The notes beneath the pieces are model-generated. The model saw only the letters and a program-made list of their open reading frames with translations, had not been told where the DNA came from and searched no databases. A stretch of 64,000 nucleotides of DNA from contig JAHCML010000003.1 of the NCBI GenBank assembly GCA_019192455.1, positions 863,189 through 927,188 on the forward strand, read 5' to 3'. Made by a program: the position numbers and the translations under genes. Position 1 is the first letter of the stretch, and every line of letters begins with the position of its first letter. This document shows, in pieces, positions 9,653-17,523 of this stretch. Source of the stretch: Alphaproteobacteria bacterium SS10 (GTDB taxonomy: Bacteria > Pseudomonadota > Alphaproteobacteria > TMED2).

Positions 9653-10815
9653 GCCCGGTTTTTCCCTTTAGGCCCTGCGCCCTGATTTGGGCCGCGACGT
9701 GGACCTTTGTTGCCCTTGTTATTAGGCGCTTGGCGTTGGTTGTGTGGCTTACCGTTTGATCGTCCAGAGCTGGGTTTGCCACCAGCCGGTTTGCCCGGGA
9801 CAGATTTGCCCGGAACAGATTTGCCCGGAACAGATTTGCCTGGGGCGGATTTAGCTGGGCCTGGCTTGCCTTGGTGCTTTTTGCCCTGGTGCCCTTTCCC
9901 TTGGGCTGGCTTGTCCGTGGCATCATCAAGCTGCTTACGAGCTGCTTTCTTAGCCTTATGCGGTGGCCGGTTCTTCGGCTTGGCTTTGGCATGGCCAGTT
10001 GGCCTGCCTTCCTTCTTTGGGGCGTCCCCAGCGGCGCGACCAATCCCAAGTTGCTCGGCAATAACCTTCGCGCTCAACTCTTCAACGCCGCCCTTGCCCA
10101 GGTTACCGAGTTGGAACGGGCCGTAAGAGATGCGGATCAGGCGGTTTACGGTAAGGCCGATACTCTCCAGAACCTTCCGAACCTCGCGGTTCTTACCTTC
10201 GCGCAACCCTACGGTGACCCAGGCATTGGCGCCAACCTGACGCTCTAACGCCGCGTCGATGGGGCCATATTTGATGCCCGAAACCTCATGACCATCGGCG
10301 AGCTTCTTCAACACATCGGGGTTGACCGTCCCATGCACCCGGGCCCGGTATTTGCGAAGCCATCCGGTGGTTGGTAGCTCAAGGCGCCGTGCGGTCTCAC
10401 CATCATTGGTGAGCAGCAGCAGGCCCTCAGAATTCAGATCAAGGCGGCCCACGGTGATGACTCGGGGCAGGGCCCTAGGCAGCCGATCAAAGATCGTTTC
10501 CCGACCTTCTGGATCCTTATTGGTCGTCACCAGGCCAGCAGGCTTGTGATACCGCCAAAGACGCACAGGTTCGGCATCGGGGAGTGGTTTGCCATCCACC
10601 TCAACCCGATCTTGCGGGCCAACCGTAACGGCGGGCGTCTCAAGCACTTTGCCATTCAGCTTTACGCGGCCCGCAGTAATCCAGGCCTCAGCCTCCCTTC
10701 GGGAGCAGAGGCCGGCACGGGCCATGCGCTTGGCAATGCGCTCACCCTTGTCTGCATCCTTTGCAGTCTGGGCATCAGAGCTTTGCTGTTCAGATTTTTT
10801 GGTGGGGCTGTTCAT
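9649..10815 (-). CDS. 23S rRNA pseudouridine synthase (RluB/RsuA family) with long basic tail
   Basis: A 388-residue protein from the ATG at 10815; GTG at 10839 would add 8 residues, but GGAAGG lies 12 bases upstream of the ATG. An N-terminal S4 RNA-binding domain (about residues 20-75) is followed by an RsuA/RluB catalytic domain with Gly-Arg-Leu-Asp-Leu, whose Asp is the nucleophile. The family isomerises uridine in helix 89 of 23S or in 16S rRNA. After about residue 240 comes a roughly 145-residue Lys/Gly/Pro-rich disordered tail, with Ser-Val-Pro-Gly-Lys pentapeptides coded by 15-base tandem repeats. Such tails probably aid rRNA binding. It is first in the unit with rsmD. Confidence 0.88.
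   Translation of the reverse strand: MNSPTKKSEQQSSDAQTAKDADKGERIAKRMARAGLCSRREAEAWITAGRVKLNGKVLETPAVTVGPQDRVEVDGKPLPDAEPVRLWRYHKPAGLVTTNKDPEGRETIFDRLPRALPRVITVGRLDLNSEGLLLLTNDGETARRLELPTTGWLRKYRARVHGTVNPDVLKKLADGHEVSGIKYGPIDAALERQVGANAWVTVGLREGKNREVRKVLESIGLTVNRLIRISYGPFQLGNLGKGGVEELSAKVIAEQLGIGRAAGDAPKKEGRPTGHAKAKPKNRPPHKAKKAARKQLDDATDKPAQGKGHQGKKHQGKPGPAKSAPGKSVPGKSVPGKSVPGKPAGGKPSSGRSNGKPHNQRQAPNNKGNKGPRRGPNQGAGPKGKNRA
9791..9850 (-). repeat. 15-base tandem repeat inside the pseudouridine synthase tail
   Basis: Four adjacent 15-base units start at 9791, 9806, 9821 and 9836. The second and third are identical, the first differs at one base, and the fourth is more diverged. They encode repeated Ser-Val/Ala-Pro-Gly-Lys pentapeptides. 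The unit length keeps the reading frame, so copy number can change by slippage without breaking the protein. Confidence 0.85.
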
Positions 10816-10850
10816 GGCGCGGTGGTACCTTCCGTCCACGTAAAAGGCAA

Positions 10851-11411
10851 ATGCCGATCTACCTTGATGGAAACCAATCGACCGCGCCGATGCAGGATAT
10901 CAGCACCGACAACCAGGCTGTCTCGCATGAGGATTTGAGCGATCCCATGCGTCCGCTGGCCCCAGGGGAGCATCCCATGGACCGGGCGATGGAGCTTGCG
11001 CGGCTAGCGGCAGAGTTCGGTGAGGTGCCGGTGGGGGCGGTGGTTATCGACAGTGAAACCGGCGCTTTGATCGGGGCAGGCTGCAATGCCACCGAAACTG
11101 ATGCCGACCCAACGGCCCATGCGGAGATTGTCGCTATTCGACAGGCTGCCGAGACGTTGAGTGAGGCGCGTCTGACCAATTGCGATCTCTATGTCACCCT
11201 TGAACCTTGTGTGATGTGCGCTGGTGCAATCAGCCATGCCCGTATCCGTCGGGTCTATTACGGCGCTGCCGACCCCAAGGGCGGCGGCATCGATCATGGT
11301 CCGCGCTTTTTTGAGCAGCCCACCTGTATGCACCGGCCTGAAGTCTATGGCGGTATCCAGGAACAGGCCGCAGCACAGCTGCTGCGTGAGTTCTTCAGCG
11401 ATCTTCGATGA
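10851..11411 (+). CDS. tadA: tRNA-specific adenosine deaminase
   Basis: Deaminates A34 to inosine in tRNA-Arg(ACG), an essential wobble modification. The zinc-dependent deaminase core is intact: His-Ala-Glu (ligand His plus catalytic Glu) and the Pro-Cys-x-x-Cys pair in Glu-Pro-Cys-Val-Met-Cys-Ala-Gly. From ATG 10851, preceded by AAAGG 4 bases upstream, the protein is 186 residues, with about 40 extra N-terminal residues compared with typical TadA. Starts at later Met codons (for example 10980) would give the usual length, so the start is uncertain. It diverges from the pseudouridine synthase gene and ends before a strong terminator. Confidence 0.9.
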   Translation: MPIYLDGNQSTAPMQDISTDNQAVSHEDLSDPMRPLAPGEHPMDRAMELARLAAEFGEVPVGAVVIDSETGALIGAGCNATETDADPTAHAEIVAIRQAAETLSEARLTNCDLYVTLEPCVMCAGAISHARIRRVYYGAADPKGGGIDHGPRFFEQPTCMHRPEVYGGIQEQAAAQLLREFFSDLR

Positions 11412-11424
11412 TGCCATCTGATCC

Positions 11425-11460
11425 ATGCAAAAAGGGCCCCGGTGATGGGGCCCTTTGCAT
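11425..11460. terminator. bidirectional terminator between tadA and the RTX gene
   Basis: Inverted repeat ATGCAAA(AA)GGGCCCC at 11425-11440 and GGGGCCCTTTGCAT at 11447-11460 around a 6-base GGTGAT loop, with A/T-rich outer arms. It lies between convergent genes, 13 bases after the tadA stop and 20 bases after the RTX stop, and fits an intrinsic terminator working in both directions. Confidence 0.85.
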
Positions 11461-11480
11461 TTGGATGCCTAGATAGGCCG

Positions 11481-12965
11481 CTAGATAAAGATATCCGCCG
11501 TTACATCGCTCGACGGCACCCCGGCAAAGATGATCCCGCCACCGGCAAAGGTGACGATGGTATTACCAAACTGGTCGACCGTGGCGGTTGAGAGCAACTC
11601 ACCAACATCGATGTTCACCAGATTGACCCGATCCTCTGCTGCGTTGAAGTCGGAGATCACATCAACACCGCCGCCAAGGGCGATCGTGAAGACGTCGGCA
11701 CCGCTGCCGCCGATTAGGATGTCATCACCCAGGTTGCCGGCGATGGTGTCATTGTCCTTGTTACCGAACAGGACATCGTTGCCCTTACCACCAAAGATCT
11801 GGTCACCGCCCTGGCCACCAAAAATGGTGTCAGCAGCGAAGTTGCCAAAGATCTGGTCCGCTTCCAGGTTGCCGAACAGCAGGTCATCATCCTGACCACC
11901 AAAGATGGTGTCCACGTCCTTGCCGCCGAACAGCACATCATTGCCGATATTGCCGTAGAGCAGATCGTTACCGATGTTGCCATAGAAGATATCAGCGCCA
12001 TTACCGCCGAACCCGACATCAAAACCCTCACCAAATACGGCGAGATCATTACCACCGCCGGCGAACACGGTGTCGGCGCCGAGGCCCAGCTCAAACAGCT
12101 CATTCGCGTTGCTGCCGGAGAAGTCGTCATCGGTATCTGTACCGCTGACATCGACGAAGACCTGGTTGGTGCCAGACAGGTTACTCGACTGGAAGTCAGA
12201 GACGGCCAGCACACTGTCGAGGATGGTGTCGCCAGTATCAGAGATAGCGAGGGTCAGGGTATTCACCTGGCCAGGAATGACATCAAACGGGATCGTTAGA
12301 ACCGGGCTAACGCCGTCAAACTCAGTATCCAGGGCCACATTCTGACCCGCGAAGTTTAGCGGGTTGCCGTTCTGGTCAAAGACGAATGAGAAGTCGATGC
12401 CATTGGCGATAAAGCTACCGGCCGTAAGGTTGTCATCAATGATGCTGAGCGGCTGGGTCGGGTTGCCATTGAAGAAGCCGACATTGTTACCGTTGATCAG
12501 AACCGCGCCGATATCCACGAAGGATGAGTTGCTGAACTCTGGGAATTCATCGGACGCAAAGATCAAATCGATCTGGGCCGTTTCAACGCCAGCATCCGGC
12601 GTGAATTGGATCTCTAACAGTGAGGCGTTGAGGCTCTCACCCGCGCCAGAAAACGCAGCCTGGGCAATTGAGGTCATGATGTCGGATCCGGCGGCGCCGT
12701 TATCTTCACCATAGCCTGGGCTGGTGTTGGTGTTTGGGATGTTGGCGGCGATGCCCGTGCTCAAGAACACGCCGTTGTTGAGTGACAGGTTTGCGCCGGG
12801 CACAGAACCGAATGACAAGGCGTCAAACGTGCCGAAGGCAGATGCCGCACCGGTGTAGGTCACATTGGTGATGGTGATGCCGCTGCCGACAGAGGTTAAC
12901 TCCCCTGAAACCAGGGCGGTATTGATCTCGTCAGTCGATGCGACTGGCGTAACGAGCATGGACAT
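11481..12965 (-). CDS. secreted RTX calcium-binding protein with choice-of-anchor L domain
   Basis: A 494-residue acidic protein with almost no Lys or Arg and no N-terminal signal peptide. Residues about 15-265 match the choice-of-anchor L type of adhesin domain (Asn/Gly/Ala-rich beta protein, with Phe-Ala-Ser-Asp-Glu-Phe-Pro-Glu-Phe as a hallmark stretch). Residues about 285-425 are a run of nonapeptide RTX repeats of the GGxGxDxLx type, many with Asn in place of the second Gly (for example Leu-Phe-Gly-Asn). The tail contains Asp-Val-Ile-Ser-Asp-Phe and ends in hydrophobic Asp-Ile-Phe-Ile, typical of type I secretion signals. No T1SS genes are nearby. AGGAG lies 8 bases upstream of the ATG. 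Confidence 0.85.
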   Translation of the reverse strand: MSMLVTPVASTDEINTALVSGELTSVGSGITITNVTYTGAASAFGTFDALSFGSVPGANLSLNNGVFLSTGIAANIPNTNTSPGYGEDNGAAGSDIMTSIAQAAFSGAGESLNASLLEIQFTPDAGVETAQIDLIFASDEFPEFSNSSFVDIGAVLINGNNVGFFNGNPTQPLSIIDDNLTAGSFIANGIDFSFVFDQNGNPLNFAGQNVALDTEFDGVSPVLTIPFDVIPGQVNTLTLAISDTGDTILDSVLAVSDFQSSNLSGTNQVFVDVSGTDTDDDFSGSNANELFELGLGADTVFAGGGNDLAVFGEGFDVGFGGNGADIFYGNIGNDLLYGNIGNDVLFGGKDVDTIFGGQDDDLLFGNLEADQIFGNFAADTIFGGQGGDQIFGGKGNDVLFGNKDNDTIAGNLGDDILIGGSGADVFTIALGGGVDVISDFNAAEDRVNLVNIDVGELLSTATVDQFGNTIVTFAGGGIIFAGVPSSDVTADIFI

Positions 12966-13068
12966 ATTTTATCTCCTGTCCCCCTAAACTCCCTCGTTCC
13001 CCGGTTCACCGAGGTAACGCTAGCGTGATTGGGTCTAGGCCAAAACTATGGAAATGGGAAGGTATTAA

Positions 13069-13089
13069 TGTTTGAATTTTATTCAAACA
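13069..13089. promoter_or_regulatory. AT-rich palindrome upstream of the RTX gene
   Basis: A perfect inverted repeat, TGTTTGAA and TTCAAACA with a 5-base centre, lies between the purD stop and the RTX start. On the minus strand it overlaps a weak promoter-like pair (TTGTTT, 17 bases, TAATAC), so it could be a repressor or activator operator for the RTX gene. A terminator role for purD is less likely because no T tract follows. Confidence 0.45.
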
Positions 13090-13131
13090 AATCAGATAAT
13101 TACGTCGTTATGTGCTCGGCTTGGCAGGCAG

Positions 13132-14427
13132 TTAGTTGACGGTGCCGCCAACCGCGCGCCAGCCAATATCACGGCGGTAGAAGCCGTTGGGCCAATCGAT
13201 ATCTTCAATCGCCACATAGGCCAGGCGCTGCGCATCCTTAATCGTGGCGCCAGAGGCAACCAGGTTTAGCACCCGCCCACCATTGGACATTAGGCGCCCC
13301 ATATCATCCCGGGTTGTTCCGGCATGGAATACCTGAACGCCCTCATGTTCCAGCGCCCGCTCAATATTCCGTATCTCGGTCAGCTTGTGATAGCTGCCGG
13401 GATAGCCATGGCTGGCCATCACAACGGTTAGCGCTGCCTCGTCGTGCCAGCGCAGGTCAAACTGGTCCAACTCACCATCGCGGGCAGCGATCAGGGCGGG
13501 GAGGAGGTCGGACATCATGCGGGGCAGGATCACCTGGCATTCAGGGTCACCAAACCGGGCATTGAACTCGATCACATAGGGATGTTTCTCACCATCCCGC
13601 TCAACCAGCATCAGGCCGACATAAAGAACGCCAGCATAAGGGCAGCCCTCTTCAATCATGGCGGCCAGGGTTGGCTTGGCAATCTCATCGATCACCCGTT
13701 GTTCAAGTGCATCGGTGAAAACTGTTGCCGGGGAGTAGGCGCCCATACCACCGGTATTCGGGCCGACATCACCATCGCCAACACGCTTGTGGTCCTGGGC
13801 ACTGGCGAGCGGTAGCAGGTTCTCACCATCGCAAAGGGCGAAGAAGCTGACTTCCTCACCCTCTAGGAATTCTTCAATCACAATCTCGGTGCCAGCATCA
13901 CCAAAGGCGTCGCCGGAGAGCATTTCATCAATGGCCTTATCGGCAGCATCGAAATCCTCAGCGATCACCACGCCCTTACCGGCGGCGAGGCCATCGGCCT
14001 TGATGACGATTGGGAACTCTTCACCGCTCAAATATGCCTTGGCGCTCTCAACATCGGTAAAGCGGCCATAGCGGGCGGTTGGAATACCGTATTTCTGCAT
14101 CAGGTCCTTTGAAAAGGCCTTGGACCCTTCAAGCCGTGCCGCCGCCGCCGTCGGGCCAAAGGTGGCGATGCCAGCTGCTTCCATCTTATCGACCAGGCCG
14201 AGGCAGAGCGGTTGCTCTGGTCCCACAACGACGAAGTCGATGGCCTTGGATTGTGCGAACTCGACCAGGCCGTCGATGTCTTCAGCCTTGATATCGACCA
14301 GCTGTGCTGTGTCGGCGATCCCGGCGTTACCGGGGGCGCAATAAAGCTCTGAGGCCAGCGGTGAGCCAGAAATGGCCGAGCAGAGAGCGTGTTCACGGCC
14401 GCCCGAGCCGACTACCAAGATCTTCAT
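13132..14427 (-). CDS. purD: phosphoribosylamine--glycine ligase
   Basis: Second step of purine synthesis: ATP-dependent joining of glycine to 5-phosphoribosylamine. The 431-residue protein starts Met-Lys-Ile-Leu-Val-Val-Gly-Ser-Gly-Gly-Arg-Glu-His, the standard PurD N-terminus, so the start is ATG 14427 rather than the longer frame to 14469. The N domain, ATP-grasp domain (with the Arg-Phe-Gly-Asp-Pro-Glu signature near residue 290) and C domain are all present. It diverges from xseA, with 85 bases between the starts; this purD-xseA pairing is common in alphaproteobacteria. Confidence 0.96.
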   Translation of the reverse strand: MKILVVGSGGREHALCSAISGSPLASELYCAPGNAGIADTAQLVDIKAEDIDGLVEFAQSKAIDFVVVGPEQPLCLGLVDKMEAAGIATFGPTAAAARLEGSKAFSKDLMQKYGIPTARYGRFTDVESAKAYLSGEEFPIVIKADGLAAGKGVVIAEDFDAADKAIDEMLSGDAFGDAGTEIVIEEFLEGEEVSFFALCDGENLLPLASAQDHKRVGDGDVGPNTGGMGAYSPATVFTDALEQRVIDEIAKPTLAAMIEEGCPYAGVLYVGLMLVERDGEKHPYVIEFNARFGDPECQVILPRMMSDLLPALIAARDGELDQFDLRWHDEAALTVVMASHGYPGSYHKLTEIRNIERALEHEGVQVFHAGTTRDDMGRLMSNGGRVLNLVASGATIKDAQRLAYVAIEDIDWPNGFYRRDIGWRAVGGTVN

Positions 14428-14512
14428 TGTCGTATTGATTGCTAGCTGGTGAAGGAAAAACGCCACCACGGATGCTTGTGATGTGCTGTGCGGTTTGTAT
14501 CATGCCGCCACC

Positions 14513-16063
14513 ATGGCACAAGACCCCACCACACCACCTGTTGATAATCCCCTGGCGGCACTTGCTGGCCCACCACCCGGTGAGGCGGGAAATCAAACCG
14601 CCGGCAAATCCAATGTGCCGGTTTTTAGCGTCGGTGAAATCAGCCAATCGCTGAAGCGGACGGTTGAGGATGCCTACGGTTTCGTGCGGGTTCGGGGCGA
14701 AATTAGCCAACCTAAGCGCGCCGCATCAGGGCATATCTACCTAACCCTAAAAGACGATCAGGCGGTGATCGATGGGGTGTGCTGGCGCGGGTCGGCGAAT
14801 AAGCTGTCAATCAAGCCGGAGGAAGGGCTGGAGGTGATCTGCACTGGTCGCCTGACCACCTATCCCGGGCGCTCAAAGTATCAAATTGTCATCGAATCGA
14901 TGGAGCTGGCGGGCGAGGGTGCGCTACTCAAAATGCTTGAGGAGCGTAAGCGCAAGCTAGCCGCTGAAGGGCTGTTCGATGAGGACCGCAAACAGCCGCT
15001 GCCGTTCCTGCCAGAGGTCATTGGCATCGTCACCTCGCCAACCGGCGCCGTTATTCGCGACATCCTGCACCGCCTTGCCGATCGGTTCCCACGCCATGCC
15101 ATGCTGTGGCCGGTGATCGTTCAGGGGCCGGGTGCGCCAGAGCAAGTAGCCGCTGCCATTCGCGGTTTTAACGCGCTGCCGGAAACTGGCGGCCCGGTGC
15201 CGAGGCCGGACCTGCTGATCGTCGCCCGTGGCGGCGGCAGCCTCGAAGACCTGATGGCGTTCAATGAAGAGGTCGTGGTTCGTGCCGCAGCTGAAAGCGA
15301 CATCCCGCTGATCTCGGCGGTTGGCCACGAAACCGATACAACGCTTATTGATTTCGCCAGTGACCGCCGGGCGCCAACGCCCACTGCGGCAGCAGAAATC
15401 GCAGTGCCGGTGCGCGCTGATCTTATCTACACCCTGCGCGATGCTGAGGATCGGCTGGAGAAGGGGACGCTGCGCTTTGTTGAGCGCTTGCGCCTACAGC
15501 TTGATGGCCTGGCGCGTGGGTTGGTCCATCCGCGACAACGGCTTGAGACGGAGATGCAGCGGCTGGATCAGCTCGATGAGCGGTTTGGTCGGGCGATCCA
15601 GCAATTGCACCGGGATAAGCAAACGGCCCTGACCCATGCTGCTGCTCGCCTCAGCTTAAAGCCGATGCAGCAGGCGATGAGTCAATCGGGTGCCCGGGTG
15701 GTTGAGTTAGGTGAGCGTATGGCCACCGCCCATTTAAGGCAGTTGGAACGCAGCCGTGAGCGGCTAGAGGCGCTATCTAGCCGATTGGAAGCGGTTAGCC
15801 ATAAGTCAGTCCTCGCCCGCGGCTATGTCATGGTCACGGATGAGCAGCGACAGCCTGTGACCGCAGCTGCTGGCCTAGCGACCGGCAACCCGCTATCGCT
15901 TCACTTCACCGATGGTGAGGTCGGCGTTGTGGTTGGTGATGAAACCACCACGTCAAATGCGCCAATGGCCCCTAAGCCAGCACCGCCCAAACCGGCACCC
16001 AAGAAGGCCAAACCTAAAGCCGCCAAGCCTTCGGCAGGGCCTGAACAGGGCAGTCTGCTCTAA
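14513..16063 (+). CDS. xseA: exodeoxyribonuclease VII large subunit
   Basis: The catalytic subunit of exonuclease VII, which degrades single-stranded DNA in both directions with XseB. The 516-residue protein has an N-terminal OB fold (about residues 35-130), then the catalytic domain with Gly-Ile-Val-Thr-Ser-Pro-Thr-Gly-Ala and Gly-Gly-Gly-Ser-x-Glu-Asp-Leu, and Gly-His-Glu-x-Asp. A long coiled-coil follows, then a Pro/Lys/Ala-rich tail of about 35 residues. ATG 14513 is preferred over GTG 14483. The small subunit xseB is not in the window. Confidence 0.95.
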   Translation: MAQDPTTPPVDNPLAALAGPPPGEAGNQTAGKSNVPVFSVGEISQSLKRTVEDAYGFVRVRGEISQPKRAASGHIYLTLKDDQAVIDGVCWRGSANKLSIKPEEGLEVICTGRLTTYPGRSKYQIVIESMELAGEGALLKMLEERKRKLAAEGLFDEDRKQPLPFLPEVIGIVTSPTGAVIRDILHRLADRFPRHAMLWPVIVQGPGAPEQVAAAIRGFNALPETGGPVPRPDLLIVARGGGSLEDLMAFNEEVVVRAAAESDIPLISAVGHETDTTLIDFASDRRAPTPTAAAEIAVPVRADLIYTLRDAEDRLEKGTLRFVERLRLQLDGLARGLVHPRQRLETEMQRLDQLDERFGRAIQQLHRDKQTALTHAAARLSLKPMQQAMSQSGARVVELGERMATAHLRQLERSRERLEALSSRLEAVSHKSVLARGYVMVTDEQRQPVTAAAGLATGNPLSLHFTDGEVGVVVGDETTTSNAPMAPKPAPPKPAPKKAKPKAAKPSAGPEQGSLL

Positions 16064-16146
16064 CACCCTCACCAACATCCGGCGGTTCAGCAGCTGTTAA
16101 CCGGCTTTCCACTAGCCTTCCTCATAACGCGAAGAAGGTGATGTAA

Positions 16147-17196
16147 GTGGAGAGACCGGCCATGCTCTATGAGGGGATGCCCATTGATGACATCCAGGTT
16201 GATTGGCGGACACGGCTGATCGCTTGGTGGGAAGGCTTCGACCTAGACGGGATCGAGAACCGCAAGAAGAAGTCCAAGGCACGTCTCGCCGAAAAGAAGT
16301 CCGAGAAGGGCGCCGGCCGCTCAAAACCACCGGAGGCGGTTGAGGAGCAAGAGCCTGCCGGCCTGGACCGTCACGGACGCCCGCTATGGAGCATGACGCG
16401 GATTGAACTCGCCGAACTCATGTGGGGCGAGAAGTTCATTGAGCCGGGCGCTGAATCTTGGATCCCCAAGCTGATCTCAACCCTCCCACTCAACCCAACC
16501 TCATCGCTGCTGGACCTCACCGCTGGCTTAGGCGGCGTTATTGAGCATGCGGCAGAGCGTTTTGGGTCCCATGCCGATGGGTATGAGGTTAACCCGCTGC
16601 TGGTGGAAGAGGGGCGGAAGCGTATTCAGGCGAGTGCTGCAGCAGCGAAATTAGAGCTAAACGAGCTAGACCATGCCAGCTTTCAGATTGCGCGCCGGTA
16701 TGAGTTCTGTATCGCCCTTAACCTCTTCTACACGGTGGAGAATAAGGACGCGCTCTACCAGAAGTTGGTCACGGTGCTGAAAGACCGTGGGCAGCTTGTT
16801 TTCACCGATTTCTTTGTGCCCATGGATGCTGATCTGAATTCGGGCGCGTACAAGGCCTGGATGCAAACCGAACGGCTGGAGCCACACCCGATCACATCGA
16901 AGGATATGGAAAAGGGGCTGACCGCCGCTGGTTTCGACGTGCGGACGGTTGAGGACATCACCACCCCATATCAGCGCGAAACCAGGGTTGGCCTATCTCG
17001 CCTGCACGATTACCTGAAATCCAAAGAGATGGATGCGGAGGCTAAGCAAGTCCTGACGGATGAGATTGCTTTGCTAACCCGGCGTATGATGGCGATTGAG
17101 GCCGGGCTTAAGGTGAAGCGGGTCCATGCCATCCTGCCCGTCAGTGCTGGTAATGATGAGAGCTTCGCGCCATCCATGCCGGAAGCGGTTGAATAA
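16147..17196 (+). CDS. class I SAM-dependent methyltransferase, substrate unknown
   Basis: A 349-residue protein with a roughly 85-residue N-terminal region rich in Lys, Arg and Glu, then a Rossmann-type methyltransferase domain. Motif I reads Leu-Asp-Leu-Thr-Ala-Gly-Leu-Gly-Gly near residue 120, and an acidic residue (Tyr-Glu-Val-Asn) follows at the ribose-binding position. The C-terminal 60 residues are helical and charged. The substrate cannot be read from the sequence. GTG 16147 has AAGG 8 bases upstream; ATG 16162 has GGAGA 8 bases upstream, so both starts are credible. The gene lies between xseA and rpmJ with no obvious linkage. Confidence 0.75.
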   Translation: MERPAMLYEGMPIDDIQVDWRTRLIAWWEGFDLDGIENRKKKSKARLAEKKSEKGAGRSKPPEAVEEQEPAGLDRHGRPLWSMTRIELAELMWGEKFIEPGAESWIPKLISTLPLNPTSSLLDLTAGLGGVIEHAAERFGSHADGYEVNPLLVEEGRKRIQASAAAAKLELNELDHASFQIARRYEFCIALNLFYTVENKDALYQKLVTVLKDRGQLVFTDFFVPMDADLNSGAYKAWMQTERLEPHPITSKDMEKGLTAAGFDVRTVEDITTPYQRETRVGLSRLHDYLKSKEMDAEAKQVLTDEIALLTRRMMAIEAGLKVKRVHAILPVSAGNDESFAPSMPEAVE

Positions 17197-17227
17197 TCGG
17201 TGTGCGCACTTTAAACCCGCGCAGCCG

Positions 17228-17256
17228 TTGACAGAAACCGGCTCAGACAGTATCAA
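17228..17256 (+). promoter_or_regulatory. probable sigma-70-type promoter of rpmJ
   Basis: A perfect -35 box TTGACA at 17228-17233, a 17-base spacer, and TATCAA at 17251-17256 as the -10. The predicted transcript start is about 25 bases before the rpmJ ATG at 17287. Confidence 0.6.
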
Positions 17257-17286
17257 CCGGGCTCACCGTTTTCTGAGGATAGACCG

Positions 17287-17412
17287 ATGCGTGTTGCAAA
17301 CTCGCTCAAGACGCTGAAAAAGCGTGACAAAAACTGCCGTGTGATCCGCCGTAAGGGCCGGGTCTACGTCATCAACAAAAAGAACCCACGCTTCAAGGCG
17401 CGTCAGGGTTAA
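17287..17412 (+). CDS. rpmJ: 50S ribosomal protein L36 (zinc-free type)
   Basis: A 41-residue, very basic protein translated as Met-Arg-Val-Ala-Asn-Ser-Leu-Lys and ending Phe-Lys-Ala-Arg-Gln-Gly, a clear match to bacterial L36. It has a single Cys (residue 17) and lacks the CxxC...CxxxxH zinc ligands of the C+ form, as is usual for alphaproteobacterial L36. It has its own strong promoter upstream and an intrinsic terminator downstream, so it is a one-gene transcript. Confidence 0.95.
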   Translation: MRVANSLKTLKKRDKNCRVIRRKGRVYVINKKNPRFKARQG

Positions 17413-17453
17413 TTCCGGCTGCTGGCCTGATGGCTAGCGCTGAGAAAATAGAA

Positions 17454-17483
17454 CGGCGGTCCAGCTTCTGGGCCGCCGCTTTT
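17454..17483 (+). terminator. intrinsic terminator of rpmJ
   Basis: A 9-base stem (CGGCGGTCC at 17454-17462, GGGCCGCCG at 17470-17478, one G-T pair) with a 7-base loop, followed by CTTTT. It is 41 bases after the rpmJ stop and before the convergent dld gene. Confidence 0.8.
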
Positions 17484-17523
17484 GCGTTTGAGGGCTAGGC
17501 CCAAGCGTAAAGCCTGAATGAAT

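Noticed and set aside
11700-12100. Regularly spaced repeats resembling a CRISPR array
   Set aside because: These are the codon-level repeats of the RTX protein in one open frame, with no distinct spacers.
16147-17196. Methyltransferase as a restriction-modification component
   Set aside because: There is no endonuclease or target-recognition domain, and no DPPY/NPPY DNA-methyltransferase motif was seen.
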